This document shows positions 8,355 to 19,252 of a stretch of 64,000 nt of DNA, one piece after another. Source of the stretch: Pseudomonas sp. 6D_7.1_Bac1 (GTDB lineage Bacteria > Pseudomonadota > Gammaproteobacteria > Pseudomonadales > Pseudomonadaceae); assembly GCF_025465945.1 (NCBI RefSeq), contig NZ_JANLNW010000051.1, positions 124,001 through 188,000 of the forward strand, read 5' to 3'. The translations under genes were made by a program, and so were the position numbers. Numbering within the stretch: position 1 is the first letter of the stretch; each line of letters opens with the position of its first letter. The notes beneath the pieces are model-generated. The model had not been told where the DNA came from. It was given only the letters and a program-made list of their open reading frames with translations, and did no database searches.

Positions 8355-9638
8355 TCAGGCCGCCAACTGACCACTGGCAATCGCCGCCGAGGCCGCTAGC
8401 ATCGCCCGCAACAACACCGCACAACCGGCCGCCAGATCATCCGGCGCGGCGTTTTCGATTTCGTTGTGGCTGATGCCGCCCTCGCAGGGGACGAAGATCA
8501 TCCCGGCCGGCCCCAGTTCGGCGAGGAAAATCGCGTCATGCCCTGCCCCGCTGACGATGTCCATGTGCGACAGCCCAAGACCTTGCGCCGCGCCACGCAC
8601 TGCCTCGATGCAACCCTTGTCGAAATACAGCGGCGGGAAGTCGGCAGTCGGGGTCAGTTCGAAGGTCAGGCCGTGCTCATCGCACGTGGTATCGATCACC
8701 TGCCGCACCTCAGCGATCATTGAGTCCAGCCGTGCCGGTTCCAGATGACGGAAGTCCAGGGTCATGCGTACTTCGCCAGGGATCACGTTGCGCGAACCCG
8801 GATAGGCTTGCAGGCAACCGACGGTGCCACAGGCGTGAGGTTGATGAGCAAGGGCGGTGCGGTTCACCGCTGCGACGACAGCGGCGGCGCCGACCAACGC
8901 GTCCTTGCGCAAATGCATCGGTGTTGGCCCCGCGTGGGCCTCGACGCCGCGTAGTTTCAGGTCGAACCATTTCTGCCCCAGCGCGCCCATCACCACGCCA
9001 ACGGTTTTGCGCTCGTCTTCTAGAATCGGCCCTTGCTCGATGTGCGCTTCAAAGTAGGCACCGACCGCGTGGCCACTGACCTTGCGTGGGCCGGCATAAC
9101 CGATGGCGTTCAGCGCATCACCCACGGTCACACCGTCAGCGTCGGTCTTGGCCAGGGTTTCTTCCAAGGTGAATTTTTCGGCAAACACCCCGGAACCCAT
9201 CATGCACGGGGCGAAGCGCGAGCCTTCTTCGTTGGTCCAGACCACCACTTCCAGCGGCGCTTCGGTTTCCACGCCAAGGTCGTTGAGGGTGCGCAGCACT
9301 TCGACGCCGGCCAGCACACCGAAGCAGCCGTCGAACTTGCCGCCGGTGGGTTGGGTGTCGATATGGCTGCCGGTCATCACCGGTGGCAGCTGCGGATTGC
9401 GCCCGGCGCGGCGGGCGAAGATGTTGCCGACCGCATCGATCGTCACGCTGCACCCGGCCTCCTTGCACCACTGCACGAACAGGTCGCGGGCTTGGCGGTC
9501 GAGGTCGGTCAGGGCCAGGCGACAAACGCCGCCCTTGACCGTGGCGCCGAGTTTGGCGAGTTCCATGAGCGACTGCCAGAGTCGGTCGCGGTTGATGTGC
9601 TGATGGCTGGACTGCAGAACGTCTACGGCTGCGTTCAT
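8355..9638 (-). CDS. pydC: N-carbamoyl-beta-alanine amidohydrolase (beta-ureidopropionase, M20 type)
   Basis: A 427-aa zinc-dependent hydrolase of the AllC/HyuC/carbamoylase branch of peptidase family M20. Metal-ligand motifs are readable: GSHIDTQPTGGKFDG (about 92-106), WTNEEGSRFAP (about 128-138), EAHIEQGP (about 203-210) and GAGHDAIF plus SHNE near the C-terminus. In reductive pyrimidine degradation it opens N-carbamoyl-beta-alanine to beta-alanine, CO2 and NH3. Its neighbours (permease, dihydropyrimidinase, PreTA) make that substrate far more likely than allantoate. It lies on the same strand as, and downstream of, the permease, separated by a REPIN. The gene symbol follows Pseudomonas pyd naming. 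Confidence 0.88.
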   Translation of the reverse strand: MNAAVDVLQSSHQHINRDRLWQSLMELAKLGATVKGGVCRLALTDLDRQARDLFVQWCKEAGCSVTIDAVGNIFARRAGRNPQLPPVMTGSHIDTQPTGGKFDGCFGVLAGVEVLRTLNDLGVETEAPLEVVVWTNEEGSRFAPCMMGSGVFAEKFTLEETLAKTDADGVTVGDALNAIGYAGPRKVSGHAVGAYFEAHIEQGPILEDERKTVGVVMGALGQKWFDLKLRGVEAHAGPTPMHLRKDALVGAAAVVAAVNRTALAHQPHACGTVGCLQAYPGSRNVIPGEVRMTLDFRHLEPARLDSMIAEVRQVIDTTCDEHGLTFELTPTADFPPLYFDKGCIEAVRGAAQGLGLSHMDIVSGAGHDAIFLAELGPAGMIFVPCEGGISHNEIENAAPDDLAAGCAVLLRAMLAASAAIASGQLAA

Positions 9639-9700
9639 GGTGATCTCCTCAGGCTATTTTTATGGGTTTCTTCAGGCATTTCCTTGGTGCTTTTGAGGCA

Positions 9701-9779
9701 TCATCGCGAGCAAGCTCGCTCCCACATGGGTTTTGTGAGCACTGGATATCTACTGTGGGAGCGAGCCTGCTCGCGATGA
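9701..9779. repeat. REPIN (paired inverted REPs)
   Basis: Two inverted REP arms (CATCGCGAGCAAGCTCGCTC and GAGCGAGCCTGCTCGCGATG) are separated by about 38 bases. It sits in the gap between pydC and the permease gene. Confidence 0.9.
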
Positions 9780-9788
9780 GGCCATCCG

Positions 9789-11273
9789 TCACACCGCAGA
9801 TTTAGCAACAGACGGACTTGTTCGCATCGTGCACAACCCGTAATACATCAGGCCGCCAAGCGCCGAGCCAGTAAACCAACCGTAGCTGTAGAACCAGCTG
9901 AAGGCATCGCTGCCCAGCGACAGCAAGGTCAACACCACCGGCACGCCGAAGGCGATGAAGCCGTTCCAGTTCCACGCCGGGTACACGTCATCGCGGTACA
10001 GCCCCGCCAGATCCAGTTGTTGTTTCTTGATCAGGAAATAGTCCACCACCATGATCCCGGCAATTGGCCCGAGCAGGCTCGAATAGCCGAGCAACCAGTT
10101 GGAATAGACCGTTTCCAGGCTGACATTGGAGACGATCAAGCCAAGTTTTTTCAGCAGTTCGTGGCCCATCAGCGCCAGCCCTACCAGACCGGTCAGCATC
10201 ACCGCTTTGGTGCGGTTGATGACTTTGGGGGCGAGGTTCTGAAAGTCATTGGTCGGCGAAACGATATTGGCCGCAGTGTTGGTCGACAGCGTGGCGATGA
10301 TGATCAACGCCATGGCGACCGCCACCCAGACCGGGCTCTGGATATGCCCGATCAGACTGACCGGATCCGAGACGGTCACGCCCACCAGTTTCGCCGACGC
10401 AGCGGTCATCACCACACCCAGCGAGGCGAACAGGAACATGGTCAGCGGCAAGCCGAAAATCTGCCCGAGGATCTGGTCCTTCTGGCTTTTCGCGTAGCGG
10501 CTGAAGTCCGGAATGTTCAGCGACAAAGTCGCCCAGAAACCGACCATCGCGGTCAACCCGGCGAGGAAGTAACTGGTCACACTGGCGCCTTCAGGGCGTT
10601 TCGGTGGTTGAGCCAGCAACTCGGTCAGCGACACATTCGGCATCGCCCAGACCAGCAAGCCCAACCCCACCAGAACCAGCAGCGGCGCAGAGAGCGTTTC
10701 CAGCCATTTGATCGACTCGGCTCCACGCAGCACCACCCACAGGTTCAGCGTCCAGAACACCATGAAGCCAATAACTTCGCCAGTGCCACCGAGGGATTTC
10801 CAGCCCTCGAAGATCGAGCCAAGAAACAGGTGAATCGCCAGCCCGCCAAACATTGTTTGAATGCCAAACCAGCCGCACGCTACCAGCGCACGGATCAGAC
10901 ACGGCACGTTGGAGCCGATCACCCCGAAGGATGAACGCAGCAATACCGGAAACGGAATCCCGTACTTGGTACCGGCAAAGGCGTTGAGGGTCAGCGGAAT
11001 CAGCACAATGACGTTGGCCAGCAAAATCGCCAGCAGCGCCTCACCCACCGTCAAGCCAAAGTACGCGGTGAGCACGCCGCCGAGGGTATAGGTCGGCACG
11101 CAAACCGACATGCCGATCCACAGCGCAGTGATGTGCCATTTGTTCCAGGTTCGTTCGTGCACCTTGGTCGGCGCAATGTCGTGGTTGTACCGGGGACTGT
11201 CGAGGACGTCGCTGCCGGCGTCCAGTTCGTACAACCCTTCGCGCTCGGTGACGTGCGATCTGTTCTGCTGCAT
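9789..11273 (-). CDS. NCS1 family nucleobase:cation symporter
   Basis: A 494-aa permease with about twelve hydrophobic segments. The cytosolic N-terminus includes NKWHITALWIGMSVCVPTYTLGG, the diagnostic first-helix motif of NCS1 transporters (uracil, allantoin, hydantoin). Later features are the FWATLSLNIPDFSRYAKSQKDQ segment and the usual ANIVSPTNDFQNLAP. Within a pyrimidine degradation cluster the most likely cargo is uracil, thymine or dihydropyrimidines. It is divergent from the dihydropyrimidinase gene across a 440-bp region carrying two palindromes. Confidence 0.9.
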   Translation of the reverse strand: MQQNRSHVTEREGLYELDAGSDVLDSPRYNHDIAPTKVHERTWNKWHITALWIGMSVCVPTYTLGGVLTAYFGLTVGEALLAILLANVIVLIPLTLNAFAGTKYGIPFPVLLRSSFGVIGSNVPCLIRALVACGWFGIQTMFGGLAIHLFLGSIFEGWKSLGGTGEVIGFMVFWTLNLWVVLRGAESIKWLETLSAPLLVLVGLGLLVWAMPNVSLTELLAQPPKRPEGASVTSYFLAGLTAMVGFWATLSLNIPDFSRYAKSQKDQILGQIFGLPLTMFLFASLGVVMTAASAKLVGVTVSDPVSLIGHIQSPVWVAVAMALIIIATLSTNTAANIVSPTNDFQNLAPKVINRTKAVMLTGLVGLALMGHELLKKLGLIVSNVSLETVYSNWLLGYSSLLGPIAGIMVVDYFLIKKQQLDLAGLYRDDVYPAWNWNGFIAFGVPVVLTLLSLGSDAFSWFYSYGWFTGSALGGLMYYGLCTMRTSPSVAKSAV

Positions 11274-11484
11274 GGCCGCTCCACTGTTCTTTTGATTATT
11301 TTGCTCATCGGGCTGGCCAGCAGTTGGACCGCGAGCCGGCGATGGCCGGAGAACTTACGACTTTTACCGACCAGCCAAGGTGTCAGCGGCGGCAATTATT
11401 TTGTATTTTTTCTATCAGCCACAGGCGCACCTCAAATAGCTGATTTCACATAGGAAATCTTGACCATATTTCGATCCTGTCAAG

Positions 11485-11501
11485 CTCGTCAAAATGACGA
11501 G
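11485..11501. promoter_or_regulatory. Candidate operator, CTCGTCA-AAA-TGACGAG
   Basis: A perfect 7-bp inverted repeat with a 3-bp spacer, the size and symmetry expected for a TetR-type dimer site. It lies nearer the permease gene. A RutR-like TetR gene ends the cluster at 16089-16709. Confidence 0.5.
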
Positions 11502-11615
11502 AGGCCTCACCGCCTTGCCGTTTTCTACTTTTATTCGTTTAATTTCAATTAGTTAATATCGATATAAGCTTATAAAAAATATTCTTGCCCAATCCGATAT
11601 CTCCAGCTAGCGTTT

Positions 11616-13153
<1,538 letters not shown>

Positions 13154-13168
13154 AAGCGGCCATCGGCC

Positions 13169-13236
13169 TATCGCGAGCAGGCTCGCTCCCACATTTGAAA
13201 TGCGTTCCCGTGTGGGAGCGAGCCTGCTCGCGATAG
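13169..13236. repeat. REPIN
   Basis: Paired inverted REP arms (TATCGCGAGCAGGCTCGCTC / GAGCGAGCCTGCTCGCGATA) with a short spacer, between the dihydropyrimidinase and preT genes. Confidence 0.9.
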
Positions 13237-13306
13237 CGTCGTCACTGACAACAAAAAAACAATGCCCATCAGAGGCAGTACCTCAAATAACCGTGAGGCC
13301 AACACC

Positions 13307-14674
13307 GTGATCAAGACGCTGAACCACTTGCCCCGTCCCGTTGAGGATGCGGCTACTCTCGCCGGCCATTTCACCGATCTGGCACCGCCGCTCAACGACC
13401 GTCAGGCGCATCTGGAAGCCTCGCGGTGCCTGTATTGCTACGACGCGCCGTGCGTCAACGCGTGCCCGAGCGAGATCGACATCCCGTCGTTCATTCGCAA
13501 CATCCATCAAGAAAACGTCCAGGGCGCGGCACAAAAGATTCTCTCGGCGAACATTCTCGGCGGCAGTTGCGCCCGGGTCTGTCCGACAGAAATCCTCTGC
13601 CAGCATGCCTGCGTGCGCAACAACGCCGAGGAATGCGCGCCCGTGTTGATCGGGCTGTTGCAGCGCTACGCCATCGACAACGCGCACTTCACGGAGCACC
13701 CGTTCAAACGCGCAGCGGCTTCTGGTAAACGGATCGCCGTGGTCGGCGCCGGGCCAGCCGGATTGTCCTGCGCTCATCGCAGCGCCATGCATGGTCACGA
13801 CGTGGTGATTTTCGAAGCTCGGGAAAAGGCCGGTGGCCTTAACGAGTACGGAATAGCCAAGTACAAACTGGTGGATGACTTTGCCCAGCATGAGCTGGAT
13901 TTCCTGCTGGAAATCGGCGGCATCGAAATCCGCCATGGGCAAAAACTGGGCGAGAACCTGAGCCTCAGCGAACTGCACCAGCAGTTCGATGCGGTGTTTC
14001 TCGGCCTCGGTCTGGCCGCCAGCAAACAGCTGGGGCTGACCGACGAAGACGCCCCTGGGCTGCTGGCCGCCACCGATTACATCCGTGAACTGCGCCAGGC
14101 CGACGACCTGACACAACTGCCGCTGGCCGAGCATTGCATTGTCCTCGGCGCCGGCAACACCGCGATCGACATGGCCGTGCAAATGGCCCGCCTCGGTGCG
14201 CGCGACGTCAATCTGGTGTACCGCCGGGGTCTTGAGGACATGGGCGCGACCGGTCATGAGCAAGACATCGCCAAGGCCAATCAGGTACGGCTGATGACCT
14301 GGGCCCAGCCACAGGAAGTTTTACTCGACGATAAAGGCCAGGTGCGCGGCATGCGTTTCGCCCGTACGCGCATGGAAAGCGGTCGACTGATCAGCACCGG
14401 GGAAACCTTCGAACTGGTCGCCGATGCAATCTTCAAAGCCATCGGCCAGCGCTTCGACGACCGCGCGCTGAGTGACCCGCTGGCCCGCGAGCTGAAACGC
14501 CAGGGCGAGCGAATTCAGGTAGACGAGCAGATGCGTACCAGCATCCCCGGCGTGTATGCCGGTGGCGATTGCACCAGCCTCGATCAGGACCTCACCGTGC
14601 AGGCCGTGCAGCACGGCAAGCTGGCGGCTGAAGCGATCCATACCCAACTCATGCTCAATGTGGAGGCTGCGTAA
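13307..14674 (+). CDS. preT: Dihydropyrimidine dehydrogenase subunit PreT (NAD(P)/FAD oxidoreductase)
   Basis: A 455-aa GltD-like flavoprotein that, with PreA, reduces uracil and thymine with NAD(P)H. The N-terminus has the cysteine-rich Fe-S part: EASRCLYCYDAPCVNACPSEIDIPSF and GGSCARVCPTEILCQHACVRN. An FAD-binding VVGAGPAGLSCAHR follows near residue 150, and a second dinucleotide fold VLGAGNTAIDMAVQMARLGA near 284. The C-terminus has GVYAGGDCTSL. I chose GTG 13307 (reads VIKTLNHLPRP) over the upstream ATG 13262 because it has a GAGG site and matches the family's short leader. It abuts preA with no gap. Confidence 0.9.
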   Translation: MIKTLNHLPRPVEDAATLAGHFTDLAPPLNDRQAHLEASRCLYCYDAPCVNACPSEIDIPSFIRNIHQENVQGAAQKILSANILGGSCARVCPTEILCQHACVRNNAEECAPVLIGLLQRYAIDNAHFTEHPFKRAAASGKRIAVVGAGPAGLSCAHRSAMHGHDVVIFEAREKAGGLNEYGIAKYKLVDDFAQHELDFLLEIGGIEIRHGQKLGENLSLSELHQQFDAVFLGLGLAASKQLGLTDEDAPGLLAATDYIRELRQADDLTQLPLAEHCIVLGAGNTAIDMAVQMARLGARDVNLVYRRGLEDMGATGHEQDIAKANQVRLMTWAQPQEVLLDDKGQVRGMRFARTRMESGRLISTGETFELVADAIFKAIGQRFDDRALSDPLARELKRQGERIQVDEQMRTSIPGVYAGGDCTSLDQDLTVQAVQHGKLAAEAIHTQLMLNVEAA

Positions 14675-15949
14675 ATGGCCGATCTCTCGATTGTCTTCGC
14701 TGGCATCAAAGCCCCCAATCCATTCTGGCTGGCGTCCGCGCCGCCCACCGACAAGGCCTACAACGTGGTCCGCGCCTTCGAGGCCGGCTGGGGTGGGGTG
14801 GTCTGGAAAACCCTCGGCGAAGACCCGGCAGCGGTCAACGTCTCGTCACGCTACTCCGCACACTTTGGCGCTAACCGCGAAGTCATGGGCATCAACAACA
14901 TCGAGCTGATTACCGACCGCTCGCTGGAAATCAACCTGCGGGAAATCACCCAGGTCAAAAAGGACTGGCCGGACCGCGCCATGATCGTTTCGCTGATGGT
15001 GCCCTGCGTCGAGGAATCCTGGAAAAATATCCTGCCGCTGGTAGAAGCCACCGGCGCCGATGGCATCGAGCTGAACTTCGGCTGCCCCCACGGCATGCCG
15101 GAACGGGGCATGGGTGCCGCGGTGGGCCAGGTGCCGGAATACGTCGAGCAAGTCACCCGCTGGTGCAAGACCTACTGTTCGCTGCCGGTGATCGTCAAAC
15201 TCACGCCGAACATCACCGACATCCGCCTCGCCGCTCGGGCAGCCCACCGTGGCGGCGCCGATGCGGTGTCGCTGATCAACACCATCAATTCGATTACCAG
15301 CGTCGACCTCAACCGCATGGTTGCCCTGCCCATGGTTGGCAGCCAAAGCACCCACGGCGGCTACTGCGGTTCAGCGGTCAAACCGATTGCACTGAACATG
15401 GTCGCCGAAATCGCCCGCGACCCGCAGACCCAAGGTTTGCCCATCTGTGGCATCGGCGGTATCGGCAGTTGGCGTGACGCGGCGGAATTCATGGCACTGG
15501 GCAGTGGCGCGGTGCAGGTCTGCACGGCGGCGATGCTGCATGGCTTTCGGATTGTCGAGGAGATGAAAGACGGACTGTCGCGTTGGATGGACAGCCAAGG
15601 CTATTCAAGCGTGCAGGATTTTTCCGGGCGTGCGGTGGGCAATACCACGGACTGGAAGTACCTGGACATCAACTATCAAGTGATCGCCAAAATCGACCAG
15701 CAGGCCTGCATCGGCTGCGGCCGTTGCCACATCGCCTGCGAAGACACCTCACACCAGGCCATCGCCAGCCTGAAACAGCCGGACGGCACCCACAAATATG
15801 AGGTGATCGACGACGAATGCGTGGGCTGCAACCTGTGCCAGATCACCTGCCCCGTGCAGGACTGCATCGAGATGGTGCCTGTCGATAACGGGAAACCGTT
15901 TCTGGACTGGAACCATGATCCGAGGAATCCGTATCACGTGGCCAGTTGA
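14675..15949 (+). CDS. preA: Dihydropyrimidine dehydrogenase subunit PreA
   Basis: A 424-aa dihydroorotate-dehydrogenase-like FMN barrel fused to a C-terminal ferredoxin domain. The barrel contains APNPFWLASAPPTDK near the N-terminus and ELNFGCPHGMPERGMGAAVGQ (about 128-148), where the Cys is the general acid. The C-terminus has two 4Fe-4S motifs, CIGCGRCHIAC and CVGCNLCQITCPV. It completes the PreT-PreA enzyme for the first reductive step of pyrimidine breakdown. The ATG follows the preT stop directly, so translational coupling is likely. Confidence 0.94.
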   Translation: MADLSIVFAGIKAPNPFWLASAPPTDKAYNVVRAFEAGWGGVVWKTLGEDPAAVNVSSRYSAHFGANREVMGINNIELITDRSLEINLREITQVKKDWPDRAMIVSLMVPCVEESWKNILPLVEATGADGIELNFGCPHGMPERGMGAAVGQVPEYVEQVTRWCKTYCSLPVIVKLTPNITDIRLAARAAHRGGADAVSLINTINSITSVDLNRMVALPMVGSQSTHGGYCGSAVKPIALNMVAEIARDPQTQGLPICGIGGIGSWRDAAEFMALGSGAVQVCTAAMLHGFRIVEEMKDGLSRWMDSQGYSSVQDFSGRAVGNTTDWKYLDINYQVIAKIDQQACIGCGRCHIACEDTSHQAIASLKQPDGTHKYEVIDDECVGCNLCQITCPVQDCIEMVPVDNGKPFLDWNHDPRNPYHVAS

Positions 15950-15972
15950 GATCCGCGTCGCCTGATCGGACG

Positions 15973-16066
15973 CCATCGCGAGCAGGCTCGCTCCCACATG
16001 GGTTTTGTGAACACTGGGGATCCACTGTGGGAGCAGCCGGGCGGCGTTCCGTATGCTCGCGATGAG
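15973..16066. repeat. REPIN with a disrupted right arm
   Basis: The left arm and spacer are nearly identical to the copy at 9701. The right arm is interrupted: after GTGGGAGCAGCC comes GGGCGGCGTTCCGTAT before CTCGCGATGA resumes. Confidence 0.8.
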
Positions 16067-16088
16067 GCCAGTAGCCACACCGCCAACC

Positions 16089-16709
16089 TTACGGCTCCAA
16101 CCCTATCCCCCGCAGAATCACGCTGGTCACAGTCTGCACCGCGCGCTCGAACTGCATGTCCGACAGCGCTTGATGGTCGTTGAGGATGTTGATCTGATGA
16201 TCGAAGTCGGCGTAATGCTGGGTCGAGGCCCAGATCATGTACAGCAGGCTTGAAGGCTCTACTGGCAGGATGCGTTTGTCCTCCACCCATTGGCGAATTT
16301 TCGCTTCCTTCATCTTGGCCCAGTCGTACAGGCTGGCGTCCAGCGCCTCACCCAGCGTCGGCGCGCCGTGGATGATCTCATTAGCCCAGACTTTCGAGCC
16401 GTAAGGCCGGCTACGGGAATGATTCATCTTGGCGCGGATGTAACTGCTAAGCACCACCCGTGGGTCATCGAACATCTCGAAGCACAACGCGTCCTGCTTC
16501 CAGACCTCCAGCAAATCGAACAGCACCGCGCTGTACAGCTCGCTTTTGGTGCTGAAGTAGTAATGCAGATTGGAGCGCGGCAGTTGCACTTCTTTAGCGA
16601 TGTCGGCCATCGCCGTGCTGCCAAAACCTTTCTCGGCGAAGACCTTCTCGGCGGCCAGCAGGATTTTCTCGACGTTGCTGCGACGGATCTCGATCTTGTG
16701 ATTGCCCAT
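16089..16709 (-). CDS. TetR family regulator, RutR-like
   Basis: A 206-aa TetR protein. The N-terminal helix-turn-helix is VEKILLAAEKVFAEKGFGSTAMADIAKEVQLPRSNLHYYFSTKSELY (about 10-57). The C-terminal ligand domain includes WASTQHYADFDHQI, which is typical of RutR-group regulators that sense uracil or related pyrimidines. The start at 16709 is preferred (GGGAG upstream, reads MGNHKIEIRR); an ATG 15 codons upstream lacks support. At the end of the pyd cluster it most likely represses the permease and pydB/preTA promoters through the palindromes near 11485 and 11616. Confidence 0.85.
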   Translation of the reverse strand: MGNHKIEIRRSNVEKILLAAEKVFAEKGFGSTAMADIAKEVQLPRSNLHYYFSTKSELYSAVLFDLLEVWKQDALCFEMFDDPRVVLSSYIRAKMNHSRSRPYGSKVWANEIIHGAPTLGEALDASLYDWAKMKEAKIRQWVEDKRILPVEPSSLLYMIWASTQHYADFDHQINILNDHQALSDMQFERAVQTVTSVILRGIGLEP

Positions 16710-16834
16710 AAGGGCTCCCTGACAACTGCATCGACCAAGACTAGCATTCGCCACCTGCGAAACGAAACGTCGTACAGCGCGCGAGGCGAAGGTAAACTGA
16801 CGCCTCTTCCAATCTGCCTGAAAGGGACTTAACG

Positions 16835-17200
16835 ATGCAATTGAAGAAAACCCTGACCGCCGTCGCCCTGCTCGGCTCGCTGTTCGCCGCCTCCTCGGTG
16901 TTTGCCCATGCCCACCTGAAAAGCGCGACTCCGGCCGCCGACAGCAGCGTTGCCGCCCCCACCGAATTGCGCCTGGTGTTCTCCGAAGGGGTTGAGGCCA
17001 ATTTCACCAAAGTCGATATCAGCAAGGACGGTGTGGCCGTTGCCGTGAAAAGCATCGCCACCGAAAGCGCCGATAAAAAGACCCTGGTCGTCACCCCCGC
17101 CGCACCTCTGACCGCCGGTAACTACAAGGTCGTATGGCACGCGGTGTCGGTCGACACCCATAAAAGCGATGGCAGCTACAGCTTCAAGGTGAGCCAGTAA
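16835..17200 (+). CDS. copC: Periplasmic copper-binding protein CopC
   Basis: A 121-aa secreted protein. The signal peptide is MQLKKTLTAVALLGSLFAAS, with cleavage expected at VFA/HAHL so that the mature protein begins with His. That terminal His, with a later Asp and His (seen here in VSVDTHKSDGSYSFKV), forms the high-affinity Cu(II) site in CopC proteins. The Ig-like beta fold spans the rest. The copper-I Met-rich loop of plasmid CopC is absent, as in chromosomal YobA-type versions. copD starts 3 bases after its stop. Confidence 0.9.
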   Translation: MQLKKTLTAVALLGSLFAASSVFAHAHLKSATPAADSSVAAPTELRLVFSEGVEANFTKVDISKDGVAVAVKSIATESADKKTLVVTPAAPLTAGNYKVVWHAVSVDTHKSDGSYSFKVSQ

Positions 17201-17203
17201 TCG

Positions 17204-18070
17204 ATGTCGAGCGCGCTGGTCCTGTGCCGCTTCCTGCATTTCACCGTCGTGCTGATGCTGTTTGGGGCCTGTGTCTTCAGGCCCCTGCTGCTACGCCATG
17301 AGCCGCTGACCCAAGCGCTCGCGGCACTCGATCAACGCCTCGCCGGGCTGAGTCGGCTGCTGGCCGGATTTGCCTTGTTCACCGGGGTTTGCTGGCTGTT
17401 GCTGATTACTGCCAGCATGGCCGGCTCGCTCGATGGACCGTCACTGCGGCTGGTGCTGAGTAATACCTTCTTTGGCCAGGTCTGGAGTTGGCACCTGCTG
17501 TTCAACGTTCTGTTGTTGGCCTGTCTGCTAAGTCCGCTGAAAAATCTGTTCACCCTGCGCCTGGGCTTGAGCAGCCTGCTGCTGTTCACTCTGGCCCCGG
17601 TCGGCCACGGCGCCATGCTCGACGGCCTCAGTGGCCAGTTACTGATCCTCAACCAAGTGATTCACCTGACCTGCGTCGGTGCCTGGCTGGGTGGGTTGAT
17701 GCTGCTGGTGATGATTCTGCTGCGCCCGGCCAGCCACGCTGTCGGTCCGATATTGCAACGCTTCAGCGGGATCGGTTATGGGTTGGTGGCGGGTTTACTG
17801 GTGACCGGCCTGATCAACGTCCGGGTGTTGACCGGAGCCTTCTGGCCGACACCACTGCTGTCGGGGTTCGCGCTGATTCTGCTGATCAAGGTGCTGTTGG
17901 TCAGCGCCATGCTTGGCCTGGCGCTGTTCAATCGCTTAAGCGTCAAGGACTGCGAACAACACCTGTCGACGCTGCGTATCAGTGTGATGCTGGAGTGGTT
18001 GCTGGGGGTAGCGGCCGTGGCGGCGGTTTCCCTGCTGGGTACGTTGCCGCCGATGGTGACCGGTAACTGA
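17204..18070 (+). CDS. copD: Copper resistance membrane protein CopD
   Basis: A 288-aa inner-membrane protein with about eight hydrophobic helices. It opens with SSALVLCRFLHFTVVLMLFGACVF, the family's first helix. His residues in HGAM and in LNQVIHLTCVGAWLGGL match conserved CopD positions. CopD is thought to take copper delivered by CopC across or into the inner membrane. The 3-base spacing from copC indicates one transcription unit. It converges on the efflux genes at 18101. Confidence 0.88.
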   Translation: MSSALVLCRFLHFTVVLMLFGACVFRPLLLRHEPLTQALAALDQRLAGLSRLLAGFALFTGVCWLLLITASMAGSLDGPSLRLVLSNTFFGQVWSWHLLFNVLLLACLLSPLKNLFTLRLGLSSLLLFTLAPVGHGAMLDGLSGQLLILNQVIHLTCVGAWLGGLMLLVMILLRPASHAVGPILQRFSGIGYGLVAGLLVTGLINVRVLTGAFWPTPLLSGFALILLIKVLLVSAMLGLALFNRLSVKDCEQHLSTLRISVMLEWLLGVAAVAAVSLLGTLPPMVTGN

Positions 18071-18100
18071 TCGTTCCCCGATGGCAACGATCATCGGCAC

Positions 18101-19252
18101 CTACGGATTGTCAGCGACGGCGTCACCCTTACCAGACGTATCGATACTCACCACCACCGACATCCCCGGCCGCAGGCGTTCGCTCTGCGCCTGGTCCGCG
18201 TCGACGGTGATGCGCACCGGCACGCGTTGGGCGATTTTGACGAAGTTGCCGGTGGCGTTGTCGGCTTGCAGCAGGCTGAACTCGGAACCGGTGGCCGGTG
18301 AAATGCGCTGTACCCGACCGTGAAATTTCTGGTGGTTCAGGGCATCGACGGTGAACGTAACCGGCTGGCCGATATGAATGTTGTTCATCTGGGTTTCTTT
18401 CATGTTGGCGATCACCCACAACTGACTCGGCACCAGTGCCATCAACTGCGCGCCAGAGTTGACGTAAGCGCCAAGGCGCACGCCGATCTGCCCGAGCTGA
18501 CCGTCCTGCGGGGCGACTACCCGGGTGTTGGACAGATCGATCCGCGCCAGCTCAACCGCCGCTTCGGCGCTGACCACCGCCGCCTCCAGAGAGCCTCGAT
18601 TGACGATCACTGTTTGCAGGTCCTGTCGGGCGATTTCCAGGCTGGCCTGGGCTTGCGCCACGGCGGCGATGGTTTGCGCATTGGCCGCGCGGGTAACATC
18701 CAGCTCACGCTTTGACACCGAACCGTCGCTGATCAACGCTTCGTTACGCCGCAGGTCCGCCGCGCTTTTTTGCACCTGGGCCTGGCTGTCGGTCAGCGCC
18801 GCCTGACGCAGTTTGATGGTCGCCTCGGCACTGTTGCGCTGCTGCACCGCATTGGCCAGTGCGGCTTTCTGCACCGCCAATTGCGCCAACGACTGGTCCA
18901 GACGTTGCTTGTAGATCCGGTCATCCAGCCGCACCAGCAGGTCGCCGGTCTTGACGAACTGGAAGTCCTGCACCGGCACTTCAAACACATAGCCACTGAG
19001 TTGCGGACCAATGATCGTCACCTGGCCGCGAACCAGCGCGTTTTCGGTGCTTTCAATGGCGCTGCCGAACGGTGGCAACTGCCAGGCATACAGCACGATC
19101 AACACCCCGATGATGGCAATCGCGGCAAAGCCCAGGGACGAGATGATCCGTACCGGCAACGAACGCGGCTCGGTGCCGGATGTTTTAGGCGGTGCCACGC
19201 CCTCGGGCATCGAGGCAATGGCATTGGTGGTTGTGGTGATAGGTTCGGTCAT
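18101..19252 (-). CDS. HlyD/EmrA-type membrane fusion protein
   Basis: A 383-aa periplasmic adaptor of a drug efflux pump. A single N-terminal membrane helix (SSLGFAAIAIIGVLIVLYAWQLPPF) is followed by a lipoyl half-motif, a long coiled-coil hairpin (about 100-210, rich in Ala/Gln/Leu: LAVQKAALANAVQQRNSAEATIK) and beta-barrel segments including VVAPQDGQLGQIGVRLGAYV. The start at 19252 is fixed by an ATGA overlap with the stop of the upstream permease gene. Partner and order match EmrA/EmrB, though here the permease is first. The outer-membrane partner is not in the window. Confidence 0.88.
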   Translation of the reverse strand: MTEPITTTTNAIASMPEGVAPPKTSGTEPRSLPVRIISSLGFAAIAIIGVLIVLYAWQLPPFGSAIESTENALVRGQVTIIGPQLSGYVFEVPVQDFQFVKTGDLLVRLDDRIYKQRLDQSLAQLAVQKAALANAVQQRNSAEATIKLRQAALTDSQAQVQKSAADLRRNEALISDGSVSKRELDVTRAANAQTIAAVAQAQASLEIARQDLQTVIVNRGSLEAAVVSAEAAVELARIDLSNTRVVAPQDGQLGQIGVRLGAYVNSGAQLMALVPSQLWVIANMKETQMNNIHIGQPVTFTVDALNHQKFHGRVQRISPATGSEFSLLQADNATGNFVKIAQRVPVRITVDADQAQSERLRPGMSVVVSIDTSGKGDAVADNP

